Origin: Acinetobacter amyesii
GTDB lineage: Bacteria > Pseudomonadota > Gammaproteobacteria > Pseudomonadales > Moraxellaceae
Direction of reading: 5' to 3'
Length of the DNA: 64,000 nt
Assembly: GCF_002018365.1 (NCBI RefSeq)
Contig: NZ_MVKX01000009.1
Coordinates: 113,538 to 177,537, forward strand
This document shows, piece by piece, positions 8,905-20,575 of this stretch. Position numbers and translations under genes: made by a program. Each line of letters starts with the position of its first letter. Position 1 is the first letter of the stretch. Under the pieces are notes generated by a model. The model was given only the letters and a program-made list of their open reading frames with translations, searched no databases and had not been told where the DNA came from.

Positions 8905-10275
8905 ATGTCTGATTTAAACCAATCTCCCGAAGCAAAAGATCAACTCGATTTAGTCTATGGATTGAATGATCGACCAAAACCTTTTATTGCTTTCCTCGCT
9001 GCGTTCCAACATTTATTGGCCATTATTGTCCCAATTGTGACGCCGGGTCTGCTGATCTGTTTGGCACTTGGCGTGTCAAAAGAAGACACCAATATGATTC
9101 TTTCGATGTCATTGGTGATCTCTGGTATCGCAACCTTTTTACAATGTAAAAAAGTCGGCCCATTTGGTGCAGGTCTACTGATTGTACAAGGAACCAGCTT
9201 TAACTTTATTGGTCCTATTATCGGTATTGGTTCTGCAATGGTTGCGGCAGGTACACCTGTAGAAGCAGTTATGGCATCTATCTTTGGTGTGGTGATCGCG
9301 GGTTCATTCATTGAAATGGGTGTGTCACGAATTTTACCGTGGGTGAAAAAACTAATTACCCCGTTGGTAACAGGTATTGTGGTGCTATTGATTGGTCTGA
9401 CTTTAATTAAAGAAGGCCTGATCAGCATGGGTGGTGGTTATCAAGCCATGGGCGATAAAACATTTGCCAATGCAGACAACCTCATCATGTCTTGTACCGT
9501 TTTGGCACTGATCATTTTACTGAATCGTGTGCGTATTACATGGGTAAAAAGTTCTGCCATCCTGATTGCCTTAGTCGTGGGTTACATCCTTGCAGGCTTT
9601 ATGGGTCATTTAAACTTTGATGGTTTAAAAGATGCGCCACTGGTTCAAATTCCAACACCGATGCACTTTGGCTTAAGCTTCTCTTGGAGCTTGTTCATTC
9701 CAATGGCATTTATCTACCTTGTGACATCTTTGGAAGCAATTGGCGATATTACCGCGACTTCTAAGCTTTCAAATCAAGCTGTCGATGGTCCTGAATGGAT
9801 GAAGCGTATTAAAGGTGGTGTATTGGTGAATGGTGCAAACTCATTCCTTGCCGGTATCTTTAACACGTTCCCAAGTTCTGTTTTCGCGCAAAACAACGGT
9901 GTTATTCAGTTAACAGGTGTTGCAAGCCGCTATGTGGGGATTTGGATTGCTGCCCTTTTGGTTATTTTAGGCTTACTTCCTGCTGTAGCTGGTGTCATTC
10001 AGGCAGTTCCACAAGCCGTGCTTGGTGGTGCTGTGATGGTGATGTTTGGTGCTGTGGCTGCCTCTGGTATTAATATCTTGTCAGGCATTCATTTAGACCG
10101 CCGCGCACTATTAATCATTGCGATTTCATTGGCATTGGGTCTAGGTGTTGCACAAGTACCACAAATCCTTGAACATCTTCCTGAATTGTTCCGTAATATC
10201 TTCAGTTCAGGCGTTGCCACTGGTGGTATCGCTGCCCTTATTTTGAATATTGTTCTTCCTGAAGTGAAGAAGTAA
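8905..10275 (+). CDS. NCS2-family nucleobase permease (xanthine/uric acid/uracil type)
   Basis: Inner-membrane proton-coupled nucleobase importer of 456 residues with about 14 hydrophobic segments. The NAT signature QNNGVIQLTGVASR (near residue 330) and the upstream Glu-rich segment VTSLEAIGDITATS, which supplies substrate-binding residues, mark the NAT/NCS2 family. The sequence favours the xanthine or urate branch over UraA, but I cannot fix the purine. It stands divergent from typA, with its own probable promoter and a strong terminator, so it is monocistronic. No purine-catabolism genes lie next to it. Confidence 0.85.
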   Translation: MSDLNQSPEAKDQLDLVYGLNDRPKPFIAFLAAFQHLLAIIVPIVTPGLLICLALGVSKEDTNMILSMSLVISGIATFLQCKKVGPFGAGLLIVQGTSFNFIGPIIGIGSAMVAAGTPVEAVMASIFGVVIAGSFIEMGVSRILPWVKKLITPLVTGIVVLLIGLTLIKEGLISMGGGYQAMGDKTFANADNLIMSCTVLALIILLNRVRITWVKSSAILIALVVGYILAGFMGHLNFDGLKDAPLVQIPTPMHFGLSFSWSLFIPMAFIYLVTSLEAIGDITATSKLSNQAVDGPEWMKRIKGGVLVNGANSFLAGIFNTFPSSVFAQNNGVIQLTGVASRYVGIWIAALLVILGLLPAVAGVIQAVPQAVLGGAVMVMFGAVAASGINILSGIHLDRRALLIIAISLALGLGVAQVPQILEHLPELFRNIFSSGVATGGIAALILNIVLPEVKK

Positions 10276-10290
10276 GTTCATTTGTCAAAG

Positions 10291-10326
10291 AACACTGCCT
10301 AGGTTCCGCCCTAGGCAGTGTTTTTT
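10291..10326 (+). terminator. Terminator after the nucleobase permease
   Basis: Perfect 13-bp stem (10291-10303 with 10310-10322) followed by T6. It extends into the 5' side of the rsmC reading frame, which shows that upstream in-frame start codons there are not used. Confidence 0.92.
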
Positions 10327-10341
10327 ATGATGGAGAAATCT

Positions 10342-11376
10342 ATGGATCTCACAAGTGAAGTCGTTATACGACAGATCGATTTATTACAAGATCGCGTGCT
10401 TTTCGTAAATGCACCGACAGATGACTTACTCAGTCAATTGAATGACAATATTAAGCCATCGATTTGGTGCTGGAATTTTAATGATTTTCAGTACTTTCAA
10501 AATCAACAGTCAAACGTCCATTTTGGTGTCGATTTTCCTGAAGGTCAGTTTGATCAAGCGGTTATTTTTGTTCCAAAATCAAAAGAACTGCTGAATTATT
10601 TATTACACAATGTCGCAAGTCATCTTGCTCAAGGTGCGTCTATTTTCCTCGTGGGTGAGAAAAAAGGCGGTGTTGAACGCGCTGCAAAACAATTACAGCC
10701 CTTTGGTAAAACCCTAAAAATTGATAGTGCGCGTCACTGTCAAATGTGGCAAACCCTATTGGAAAAAACTGTAACACTGAAGCCACTACAAGATTGGGTG
10801 CAAAAATATCCAGTTGAAACCCCAAATGGTGAGCTTACGATTTGCGCACTGCCTGGCGTATTTAGCCAGAACCGTTTAGATGTGGGTACGGCTACCTTAT
10901 TGCCTTATTTATCACAAGTCACTTCGGGCAAAATTGCTGATTTTGGCTGTGGAGCGGGTGTCATCAGTGCTTATTTAGCCAAACTGAATCCTAAAAATCG
11001 TATTTTTGCCATGGATGTAGATGCCTTTGCACTAGCGTCTACACAAATGACATTTGAACAAAATTTGCTTGAACCTGAACAACTTGTGATTAAAGCGGTC
11101 ACAGGAATCGAGGATGCTCCATTATTTTTACATGCCATAGTCAGCAATCCACCCTTCCATCAAGGGATTCAAACCGACTACAATGCCAGTGAAAATCTAT
11201 GCAAAACTTCGCGCAGACATTTGAAGTCTGGGGGTGAGCTTTGGATTGTTGCCAACCGATTCCTCAATTATCCGACTTTAATTGAGCAGCATTATGGTCA
11301 ATGTACAATCAAAGCCGACCAACAAGGATTTAAAGTCTTGTTTGCGAGCACGCAAAAAAATCTTAAGGAACAATGA
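10342..11376 (+). CDS. rsmC: 16S rRNA (guanine1207-N2)-methyltransferase RsmC
   Basis: SAM-dependent methyltransferase that modifies G1207 of 16S rRNA. The protein has the tandem arrangement of RsmC: a degenerate N-terminal methyltransferase-like half and a C-terminal active half. The active half shows the SAM-binding [17 protein letters not shown] motif and the catalytic SNPPFHQG motif (about residue 268). I place the start at ATG 10342 (344 aa): GGAG stands 8 bases upstream, and the longer reading frame would begin inside the preceding terminator. Its stop overlaps the lysP start (ATGATGA), so the two genes are coupled. Confidence 0.9.
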   Translation: MDLTSEVVIRQIDLLQDRVLFVNAPTDDLLSQLNDNIKPSIWCWNFNDFQYFQNQQSNVHFGVDFPEGQFDQAVIFVPKSKELLNYLLHNVASHLAQGASIFLVGEKKGGVERAAKQLQPFGKTLKIDSARHCQMWQTLLEKTVTLKPLQDWVQKYPVETPNGELTICALPGVFSQNRLDVGTATLLPYLSQVTSGKIADFGCGAGVISAYLAKLNPKNRIFAMDVDAFALASTQMTFEQNLLEPEQLVIKAVTGIEDAPLFLHAIVSNPPFHQGIQTDYNASENLCKTSRRHLKSGGELWIVANRFLNYPTLIEQHYGQCTIKADQQGFKVLFASTQKNLKEQ

Positions 11377-12839
11377 TGAGCGAAACTCAAAAACCAGCTC
11401 AGCTTCAGCGTAAGTTGGGTGCTCGCCATCTCAACATGATTGCAATTGGTGGATCAATTGGTACAGGTTTATTCCTTGCCTCAGGTGCAACCATTGCCAA
11501 TGCAGGCCCGGGTGGCGCCCTGCTCGCATACTGCTTAATTGGTATCATGATTTACTTCTTGATGACCAGTTTAGGTGAGCTTGCAACACATAACCCAACT
11601 TCGGGTGCATTCTTTACCTACGGCACCAAATATGTCGAGGGTGGTTTCGGCTTCGCTTTGGGTTGGAACTATTGGTACAACTGGGCGATTACCGTGGCAT
11701 TTGAATTGGTTGCAGTCCAATTCATTATGAAATTCTGGTTTCCAGATATTCCGGGCTTCTACTGGAGTGCGATTTTCCTCGCAATCGTCTTTGCCATTAA
11801 TGCGCTGACCGTAAAAGGCTTTGGTGAATCCGAATTCTTCTTCTCGCTTGTTAAAGTGCTCGCAATTGTTGCCTTTATCATTATCGGTCTGTTTATGATT
11901 GGCAAAATCATGTTGACACCGGGTGTAGAAACATTTGCCAATTGGAGTAAGGGTGAAGCCCCATTTGTCGGTGGTTTATCTGCCTTGATTGGTGTGGCCA
12001 TGATTGCCGGTTTCTCTTTCCAAGGGACTGAAATGGTTGGTGTGGCTGCAGGTGAATCGAAAGATCCTGAAAAGACCATTCCTATTGCCATCAAGCAAAT
12101 TTTCTGGCGTATCTTGTTGTTTTATATCGTGTGTATTTTCATTATCGGCACATTGATTGCCTACGATGATCCACGTTTATTACAAGCGGCATCTTCTGAA
12201 AATATTGCGCTGTCACCATTTACTTTACTGTATGAAAAAGCAGGTTTTGCTTTTGCTGCATCGGTGATGAATGCAGTGATCTTGACTGCGATTTTATCAG
12301 CGGGTAACTCTGGTATGTACTCCTCTACCCGTATGCTGTTTGATATGGCACGTAAAGGCAGTGCGCCGAAAGTCTTTGGTCGCCTAGATGCACGTGGCGT
12401 ACCAATGAATGCACTTTATGCAACGACGGCGATCGCGGCACTGTGCTTCTTAACCACATTTATCGGTGAACAAGCGGTATTTAACTGGTTACTGAACATG
12501 TCAGGTATGTGTGGCTTTATTGTGTGGCTCGGTATTGCAGTTTCACATTATCGCTTCCGTAAAGGCTACTTGGCTCAAGGCAACAAATTGGAAGACCTTG
12601 CTTACCGTGCAAAATTCTTCCCATTTGCACCGTGGTTTGCCTTTATTTTGTGTGCCATCGTGGTCCTTGGTCAGAACTATCAAGCCGTTTTAGATGGTGA
12701 ATGGTTAGCCGTTGTTTCTACCTATATTGGTATTTTCTTATTCCTTGCCATTTGGTTCGGTTATAAGTGGAAACACAAAACAAAGTTGGTTTCATATCAA
12801 GAAATGGATGTAAAACCAATGAAAGTTGATCAAGAATAA
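11373..12839 (+). CDS. lysP: Lysine-specific APC-family permease LysP
   Basis: Twelve-TM amino acid/proton symporter of 488 residues. The whole length follows, from memory, E. coli Lys[21 protein letters not shown], then [39 protein letters not shown] and LGQNY. The GSIGTG helix-break motif binds the amino acid backbone. AAG is not needed for import of other amino acids, so lysine is the best substrate call. Two adjacent ATGs (11373, 11376) are possible starts; AAGGA lies 4-8 bases before. It overlaps the end of rsmC by 4 bp and is closed by a terminator. Confidence 0.88.
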   Translation: MMSETQKPAQLQRKLGARHLNMIAIGGSIGTGLFLASGATIANAGPGGALLAYCLIGIMIYFLMTSLGELATHNPTSGAFFTYGTKYVEGGFGFALGWNYWYNWAITVAFELVAVQFIMKFWFPDIPGFYWSAIFLAIVFAINALTVKGFGESEFFFSLVKVLAIVAFIIIGLFMIGKIMLTPGVETFANWSKGEAPFVGGLSALIGVAMIAGFSFQGTEMVGVAAGESKDPEKTIPIAIKQIFWRILLFYIVCIFIIGTLIAYDDPRLLQAASSENIALSPFTLLYEKAGFAFAASVMNAVILTAILSAGNSGMYSSTRMLFDMARKGSAPKVFGRLDARGVPMNALYATTAIAALCFLTTFIGEQAVFNWLLNMSGMCGFIVWLGIAVSHYRFRKGYLAQGNKLEDLAYRAKFFPFAPWFAFILCAIVVLGQNYQAVLDGEWLAVVSTYIGIFLFLAIWFGYKWKHKTKLVSYQEMDVKPMKVDQE

Positions 12840-12859
12840 TGTGATCACTGAATAAAAAT

Positions 12860-12884
12860 AAGCAGCCTAAGGGCTGCTTTTTTT
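12860..12884 (+). terminator. Terminator of the rsmC-lysP operon
   Basis: 7-bp GC-rich stem (12861-12867 with 12872-12878) followed by a T run. Confidence 0.88.
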
Positions 12885-13010
12885 ATGGCTAAAATTGTAT
12901 CTCAATACATTCACGCTTTAACAAAATGCTTAGTGAGTGATGTTGAGGAATGATGTCTGATCTATCACCAACAACTGATACGCTCACTCAATCATGTTAA
13001 GCAGCAAAAT

Positions 13011-13046
13011 AAAAACGCCCAATGCAATGCAATGCATCAGGCGTTT
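13011..13046 (-). terminator. Terminator downstream of ligA
   Basis: The stem pairs 13013-13019 with 13040-13046, followed by T5 on the minus strand. The 20-nt loop contains three tandem copies of ATGCA, which is unusual for a terminator loop. Confidence 0.7.
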
Positions 13047-13086
13047 GTTCAAAAGTCACAACCTTTTCAGGTTTGATTTTCAATAC

Positions 13087-15157
<2,071 letters not shown>

Positions 15158-15218
15158 TCAAATTTCATTATCTGTTGCTATTATAGAAACCCACTCGGTG
15201 AGTTTCAATCAAAGACGC

Positions 15219-16271
15219 TTAGACTTCGATAGCTTGACCTTGACGATAATCAATCGCTTGATGACGCCAATGTTCACGCATCTGCGGTGTAAATTCTTGG
15301 TTATTTTGATCATACACAGTACCGTCAATTTCACGTGCAATTAGACGTGAAATGCTGTCCATAGTATCAAAGGCATTTTGTACATCGCTGTGTGGCAGCG
15401 CCAAGAAGAAAGCCAAACCTTTTACTTCTTCAGTCGATAAAGTTTCAAGATCAAAACCTTGCGCAGCGCCATCATTATTCATTTGTAATACAGAGAATAA
15501 TAACTTTGTCCCTTCTTCATCATAGCGATGGAAACAGGCCATTTCGCCAAAACGCAGACCGTATTTCAGTAACACTTTTAATGCTTTTTCACCCGACAAG
15601 GCACGACTATCAGGGAACACATTTAAGGCGATATAGGTTTCCGCAGTCGCTAAAGCACTTTCTTCATCGACAATTTTTTGTTCATGTAAATGCGCATCCA
15701 AAATACTGCTTTCTTCATCAAAATCGCTGATTTCAGCTTTTTCAATTGCGCTATTTACACTAAATTCTGGCGCTTTTTCTACAGGAACCGCGTCAGCCGG
15801 AACGTCCGTCGCAGGAGTCGCGATTTCATTGGCTACATCTACTACAGAAGTATTTGTCGTAGATTCAGTGGCTTCTGTAGACAAAGTAGTGTCTTCTGTC
15901 GCAGTTTGAGCATTTTCAACTGAAACGGGATCCGTCGTAGTCGTCTCAGTCTTTGCAGTCGCCTCAGCGCTCTGCTCTGCTTGTTCCGTTACTGTTGCTT
16001 CTGGAGTCACTTTCGCTTGAACAGTTTCAGTCGTTTCAACCGCTGTGACTTTTTCATCAGCCAAAGTCGGCTCTACACGTTGAGTGGTTTCAGGTGTATT
16101 TAACTGATTTCGTACATGGCGCGGAATAACAGGTTGCTGACTATCAGGGTCAATATGTAATTCGGTGTCGAGTGATGGCGCTGCATCTGCAGGTTTACGA
16201 AACATCATTCGAATGCCCACAACCATGATAATTACAGCGATTACAATCCCAGCTATAGTGGTGATTTCCAT
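15219..16271 (-). CDS. zipA: Cell division protein ZipA
   Basis: Bitopic inner-membrane protein that tethers FtsZ to the membrane during septum formation. The protein has 350 residues in three parts: an N-terminal TM segment (about residues 5-21), a long low-complexity linker rich in Thr, Ala, Glu and Val (about 40-170), and a globular C-terminal FtsZ-binding domain (about 200-335). The latter is recognisable from YIALNVFPDSRALSGEKAL and RLIAREIDGTVYDQN. It begins one base after the smc stop (TAACATG), so it is translationally coupled to smc, the standard order in this lineage. Confidence 0.93.
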   Translation of the reverse strand: MEITTIAGIVIAVIIMVVGIRMMFRKPADAAPSLDTELHIDPDSQQPVIPRHVRNQLNTPETTQRVEPTLADEKVTAVETTETVQAKVTPEATVTEQAEQSAEATAKTETTTTDPVSVENAQTATEDTTLSTEATESTTNTSVVDVANEIATPATDVPADAVPVEKAPEFSVNSAIEKAEISDFDEESSILDAHLHEQKIVDEESALATAETYIALNVFPDSRALSGEKALKVLLKYGLRFGEMACFHRYDEEGTKLLFSVLQMNNDGAAQGFDLETLSTEEVKGLAFFLALPHSDVQNAFDTMDSISRLIAREIDGTVYDQNNQEFTPQMREHWRHQAIDYRQGQAIEV

Positions 16272-16272
16272 G

Positions 16273-19200
16273 TTATGCCTCCGCAGCTAAACCGTATTCT
16301 TTGGCCTGCTCAATATTCACAGTCACTAATTTTGAAGTTCCTGGTTCTGGCATGGTCACACCAAGTAAGTCAGTTGCCATTGTCATTGCCAGTTTATTGT
16401 GTGTAATGTAGATAAATTGCACTTGTTCTGAAAGCTCTTTTACAAGATTACAAAATCTTCCTACATTTGCATCGTCTAAAGGTGCATCGACTTCGTCTAA
16501 AACGCAAAATGGTGCAGGATTTAGGCGGAAAATCGCAAAAACCAAAGCCAATGCGGTCAATGCCTTTTCACCACCCGACAATAATGCCAAAGAGCTGTTT
16601 CGCTTACCCGGTGGTCGTGCCATCAGTTTTACACCCGATTGCCAACCATCTTCAAGGCTTAAACTTGCTTCGCCGCCATTAAATACTTTCGGAAACAACT
16701 CTTGAAGCTCTGCATTGACCTTATCAAAAGTGGTCATAAACAGCTTTCGCGTTTCCTGATCAATGCTTTTCATCGCAGCTTGCAGTTGCTCAACAGTCTT
16801 TTGCAAGTCATCGATTTGGTGGCTTAAATCATCGAAGCGTTTAGAAACTTCAGTATATTCTTCTGCTGCAGCCAAGTTGACTGCACCCAATTTATCAAAC
16901 TGCTGCTGTGCTTTTTCGAGTTTTTGCTGATGGGATACCACATCAATGCTTAAACCCGTCAGCATTTCGCTGTTCATTTCTTTCAATTGTTCTGAATAAT
17001 GCTGCAAATCAGACTGCGCGGATTGCCAAGCTAGACGCTTTTCTTCCAATTGCGTACGCAATTTTTCGTCTTGTTGTTGATGTGAATGGCGTTGTTCCGT
17101 CAATGTCTGCTGTTTGCTCTGTACGTTATTCAGTTCAAGCTGCCAGTCATTCCAGGTTTTTTGTAAACGCTCAGTGACTTGGGCCTGTTCGGAATACTGT
17201 GACTCAAGCGCAGGCAATTCTAACTGTACAGGATCGACAAATTTCTTCGCCTGTTCCATCTGTCCAATAATTTGCTGAGTTTGCGCTTTCAAAAAGACCG
17301 TGTCTTTTTCTAATAATTCAATCTGTTGTTTCGTCTGTACAGACTGACGACGCACGATTTCCAATTCTTGCTGACTGTGTAATGCCACTTGCTGAGCACT
17401 TTCCAGCGCTAGACTCAATTCCTCAACTTGGAATTGCAAGGTTTTATAATTTGGCAAGGCTTGCTCGAGCTTAATCGTCAGCGCATGCAGATCAATTTCC
17501 AAATCGTCTTTTTGCATGGCATCTTCTTCAAGCTGGGCTTCAAGTTGTTGCAATTGATCTTCTAACTGCTGCTTTTGTAATGCAAATGCCTGATTGGAAC
17601 TTTGTACCTTCGCAATCGCAACATCAGCTGTTTGAATGTCTTTTTGCCAATTTTTTAATTGGCTATGTTGCTGTTGCAGATTTTGCTGTAAAGCTTGTAC
17701 GGCATTTTGCAACTCAGGCAATTGGCCTTCTAGCTGCGTCAGCTTTGGCTGCTGCTCTGCAAGTAATTCAGTCAATTCATCTAAACGAATACGGTGGCTC
17801 AATGCACCTTGCCCTGCTTGGCTGTCCTCGTCATAGTCTAGACCAATCACCCAATCCGCACCGACATGATAACCATCGAGCGTGAGTATCGACTGACCAG
17901 CAGCCAGTTTAGCCTGATGACTCAATGCCACCGTCAATGTTTCGGCAATCGCGACCTGCTGCCAGATCGAAAGTTGTGGTGCTTCAATCCACGTCGCCAA
18001 AGCTTCTAATCCAACGATTTGTGCTGCGGTGTGATGACTGCCTTTGACCTGACGTGCAATACTGTCTTGAAAATTATCACTGTGTCCCAAGACTTGGGCA
18101 CTTAGCCATTTAGACAAAAATTTCTCGACCAGTTGCGCATGCTGTTTGCCTTGAGTGCTCAACTGCAACTGCTGCATTAAATGTTGACGCTGGCTTTGCT
18201 GCTTTGGACTGGCTTTAATCATCAATTGGTTTAGGTTTTTCTGCTCTGACAACAGCACCTGTATTTCTGATTTTAGCTGCAGCACCGTATTTTTGTGCTG
18301 TGCCTGCTGTTCTTGTGCAGCTGCAAGCTGTGCTTGAGTTTCGGCAATCACCAGCTCTTGTTGCACAATTTGCTGTTCGAGCTGCTGCTTATCTTGCTGA
18401 TACTGCTCCAACTCATCTTGCTGCGCCTGATGCTGAATTTGACCTCGTTGCTGTTGCAGGGTCTCGCGCTGTTGCTCAATACGACCTATATTTTTGGTCA
18501 ATTGTTCACTTTGCGCCAACATCTGTAGCTTTTGCTGTTGCTGCTTTTCGACTTGCCCACGGCATTGTTCAAATTGTTGAACCGCTTGTTGATGCTGAGC
18601 TTTCAAATCGGCCAACTGCTGGGTCTGATCCTGACTACTGCTTTCTTGGCGCTGTAATTGCTCAATAAATCCATCTTGCTGTTCTTGCAGCGTTTCCAGT
18701 TGTAACTCTAATAACTGTAAACGTTCTTTGGTTTGAGCTTTTTGCTTTTCAAGCTCCACCAAACTTGCCGAATTTTGTGCAAATAAACCCTGTTTTTGCT
18801 CCAGCGTCATTTTCAACTCAGACAGTTTCTTTTCCGCCTGTTGCCATTCACTTTGTAAAGGAGTGGACTGTTGAATAAGCCGTTGAAATAAGGCACTGGT
18901 GGAAGATAGGTCATGCTCTAGGGTGTTCAGCTCAGAACGCACCAGTTTGAAGGTTTCCCCAAGCTCATTCATGTGCAGCGTGTATTCTTGCTGTAAACGT
19001 GTACTTTGCTCACATTGGAAAGACAATACTTCGATCTTAATAGTACGAATTTGGGTTTCTAATTCTTTGTATTGCACCGCCGTTTCAGACTGACGTTTTA
19101 AGGTTTTCAGCTGAGACTTCAGTTCTGATGCAATGTCTTCGAGACGTTCTAAGTTTTGAGTGGTGTGTTCTAGATGCTGTAAAGTTTCACGACGTCGAGC

Positions 19201-19722
19201 TTGATAGCGAGAAACCCCTGCGGCTTCTTCAATATACACACGCATTTCTTCAGGTTTGGCATCGACCAAACGGTTGATCATGCCCTGTTCAATAATCGCA
19301 TACGAACGTGGACCTAAACCGGTGCCTAAGAAAATATCGGTAATATCACGACGGCGGCATTTAGTGCCATTGAGGAAATATTCGGATTTACCATCACGAT
19401 TGACCTGACGACGAACTGCAAGCTCAGTATAGGCATTATACGCGCCACCTAACTTGCCATAGGTATTATCAAAACGCAGTTCAACACTCGCCATCCCGAC
19501 TGGTTTACGCTTTGCCGTTCCGGTAAAAATAACATCTTGCATGGTGCCACCACGCAATTGACGGGCACTGGATTCACCCATAACCCAACGAATGGCATCA
19601 ATCACATTGGATTTACCACAGCCGTTCGGTCCAACAACCGCACTACGGTTGCCTTCAAATTTTAGAGTTGTGCTATCGGCAAAAGATTTGAAGCCGGAAA
19701 GTTTTAAACTGCTTAAACGCAT
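16273..19722 (-). CDS. smc: Chromosome segregation ATPase SMC
   Basis: Condensin ATPase of 1149 residues that compacts and segregates the chromosome. The N-terminal head has Walker A GPNGCGKS (residues 31-38). Long Gln/Glu/Leu-rich coiled coils flank a hinge at roughly 500-650. The C-terminal head holds the signature LSGGEKAL and Walker B FCVLDEVDAPLDD. Having SMC rather than MukB fits Moraxellaceae. The coiled-coil arms are strikingly Gln-rich. The ScpA/ScpB partners are not in this window. It is followed immediately by zipA and preceded, 10 bp upstream, by a GntR regulator gene. Confidence 0.97.
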   Translation of the reverse strand: MRLSSLKLSGFKSFADSTTLKFEGNRSAVVGPNGCGKSNVIDAIRWVMGESSARQLRGGTMQDVIFTGTAKRKPVGMASVELRFDNTYGKLGGAYNAYTELAVRRQVNRDGKSEYFLNGTKCRRRDITDIFLGTGLGPRSYAIIEQGMINRLVDAKPEEMRVYIEEAAGVSRYQARRRETLQHLEHTTQNLERLEDIASELKSQLKTLKRQSETAVQYKELETQIRTIKIEVLSFQCEQSTRLQQEYTLHMNELGETFKLVRSELNTLEHDLSSTSALFQRLIQQSTPLQSEWQQAEKKLSELKMTLEQKQGLFAQNSASLVELEKQKAQTKERLQLLELQLETLQEQQDGFIEQLQRQESSSQDQTQQLADLKAQHQQAVQQFEQCRGQVEKQQQQKLQMLAQSEQLTKNIGRIEQQRETLQQQRGQIQHQAQQDELEQYQQDKQQLEQQIVQQELVIAETQAQLAAAQEQQAQHKNTVLQLKSEIQVLLSEQKNLNQLMIKASPKQQSQRQHLMQQLQLSTQGKQHAQLVEKFLSKWLSAQVLGHSDNFQDSIARQVKGSHHTAAQIVGLEALATWIEAPQLSIWQQVAIAETLTVALSHQAKLAAGQSILTLDGYHVGADWVIGLDYDEDSQAGQGALSHRIRLDELTELLAEQQPKLTQLEGQLPELQNAVQALQQNLQQQHSQLKNWQKDIQTADVAIAKVQSSNQAFALQKQQLEDQLQQLEAQLEEDAMQKDDLEIDLHALTIKLEQALPNYKTLQFQVEELSLALESAQQVALHSQQELEIVRRQSVQTKQQIELLEKDTVFLKAQTQQIIGQMEQAKKFVDPVQLELPALESQYSEQAQVTERLQKTWNDWQLELNNVQSKQQTLTEQRHSHQQQDEKLRTQLEEKRLAWQSAQSDLQHYSEQLKEMNSEMLTGLSIDVVSHQQKLEKAQQQFDKLGAVNLAAAEEYTEVSKRFDDLSHQIDDLQKTVEQLQAAMKSIDQETRKLFMTTFDKVNAELQELFPKVFNGGEASLSLEDGWQSGVKLMARPPGKRNSSLALLSGGEKALTALALVFAIFRLNPAPFCVLDEVDAPLDDANVGRFCNLVKELSEQVQFIYITHNKLAMTMATDLLGVTMPEPGTSKLVTVNIEQAKEYGLAAEA

Positions 19723-19732
19723 AATGTCCTGA

Positions 19733-20428
19733 TCAGCGGCGTGAACGTCTCGCCCACGCTAATTCGATTTGTTTCATCCGTGTTAGTGATTCCAACACAA
19801 GGTTGCGTAAGTGTCGACAAAAATCTTCCATAAATAAAGTGGCTTGATGTGATTTTCTGATTAAAACTGCATCAGTCACCAATTTAAACAAATCAAAAGA
19901 TTCTTGTAGTTCACGTCGTGAAATATTCAGTGTCAGGAAATAACTACGTCTGAGCGATGGTAACAATTCTTGGTAATAACGCATCAGGTAGGTGTTTCCC
20001 ACCATTTCATGCTGACGAGCCATGCCCTGAAAAATCAGATCATAAAACTTTTCGGTATTGCCTTGGCGAGTTTCCACGTCTAATTGTTCAAGTAATAACT
20101 GAATACGCTCAGCTTCATGGCTGCGCCACGTTTCCGCCATACGATGCACAATTTGACCCAACAATAATGCTGCAATATCAAATAATGAGCGCACTTGTAA
20201 AGCCGACATTTCAGAGACTAAGGCGCCACGGCGTGGGTAGATTTCAATGAGCTGGGTTCGTTCTAAAATCAATAAAGCTTCACGAACAGAGCCACGGCTC
20301 ACATCCAATTCGGCCGCGATTCTGAGTTCCTGAATACGCTCGCCTTCAACCAACTCACCGCGAATGATTTGTTCACCGATGTGCTTGGCAATTTGTTCTG
20401 ACAAACTGTCCGCTTCTTGTTGTTGCAT
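19733..20428 (-). CDS. GntR-family (FadR/FCD-like) transcriptional regulator
   Basis: DNA-binding regulator of 231 residues. The winged helix-turn-helix (about residues 8-75) is typical: IIRGELVEGERIQELRIAAE, then LDVSRGSVREALLILE and the wing IYPRRGALVSEM. The remaining all-helical part resembles the FCD ligand-binding domain, but its metal-binding His residues are not obvious, so the effector is unknown. The gene lies 10 bp upstream of smc and may be co-transcribed with it. A TTGTC-T-GACAA palindrome about 94 bp upstream of its start suggests autoregulation. An adjacent TauE-type exporter, also leftward, is a possible target. Confidence 0.85.
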   Translation of the reverse strand: MQQQEADSLSEQIAKHIGEQIIRGELVEGERIQELRIAAELDVSRGSVREALLILERTQLIEIYPRRGALVSEMSALQVRSLFDIAALLLGQIVHRMAETWRSHEAERIQLLLEQLDVETRQGNTEKFYDLIFQGMARQHEMVGNTYLMRYYQELLPSLRRSYFLTLNISRRELQESFDLFKLVTDAVLIRKSHQATLFMEDFCRHLRNLVLESLTRMKQIELAWARRSRR

Positions 20429-20521
20429 ACTGTTCCTATCTTTTTTTTATAAGATGCAATGTTCAGATTTACACTCAATCTATTTGCATTAGAAACGATA
20501 AGCAACCTAATTGAACATGAC

Positions 20522-20534
20522 ATTGTCTGACAAT
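20522..20534. promoter_or_regulatory. Likely GntR-family operator
   Basis: Perfect 13-bp palindrome ATTGTC-T-GACAAT upstream of the GntR gene. The form TTGTC-N-GACAA is typical of FadR-subfamily operators. A looser pair of the same half-sites (TTGTC at 20556-20560, GACAA at 20571-20575) lies next to it, at the end of the tauE gene. Confidence 0.5.
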
Positions 20535-20575
20535 CTTGTGTCAACAAAGCCAATTTTGTCAGTCAAAACGGACAA

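Noticed and set aside
10318..10341. Longer N-terminus for RsmC
   Set aside because: It would start within the terminator of the preceding gene, and the ATG at 10342 has a proper ribosome site.
18200..18700. Plus-strand ORFs rich in Leu/Ala within smc
   Set aside because: They are antisense shadows caused by the Gln-rich coiled coil (CAG/CTG bias).
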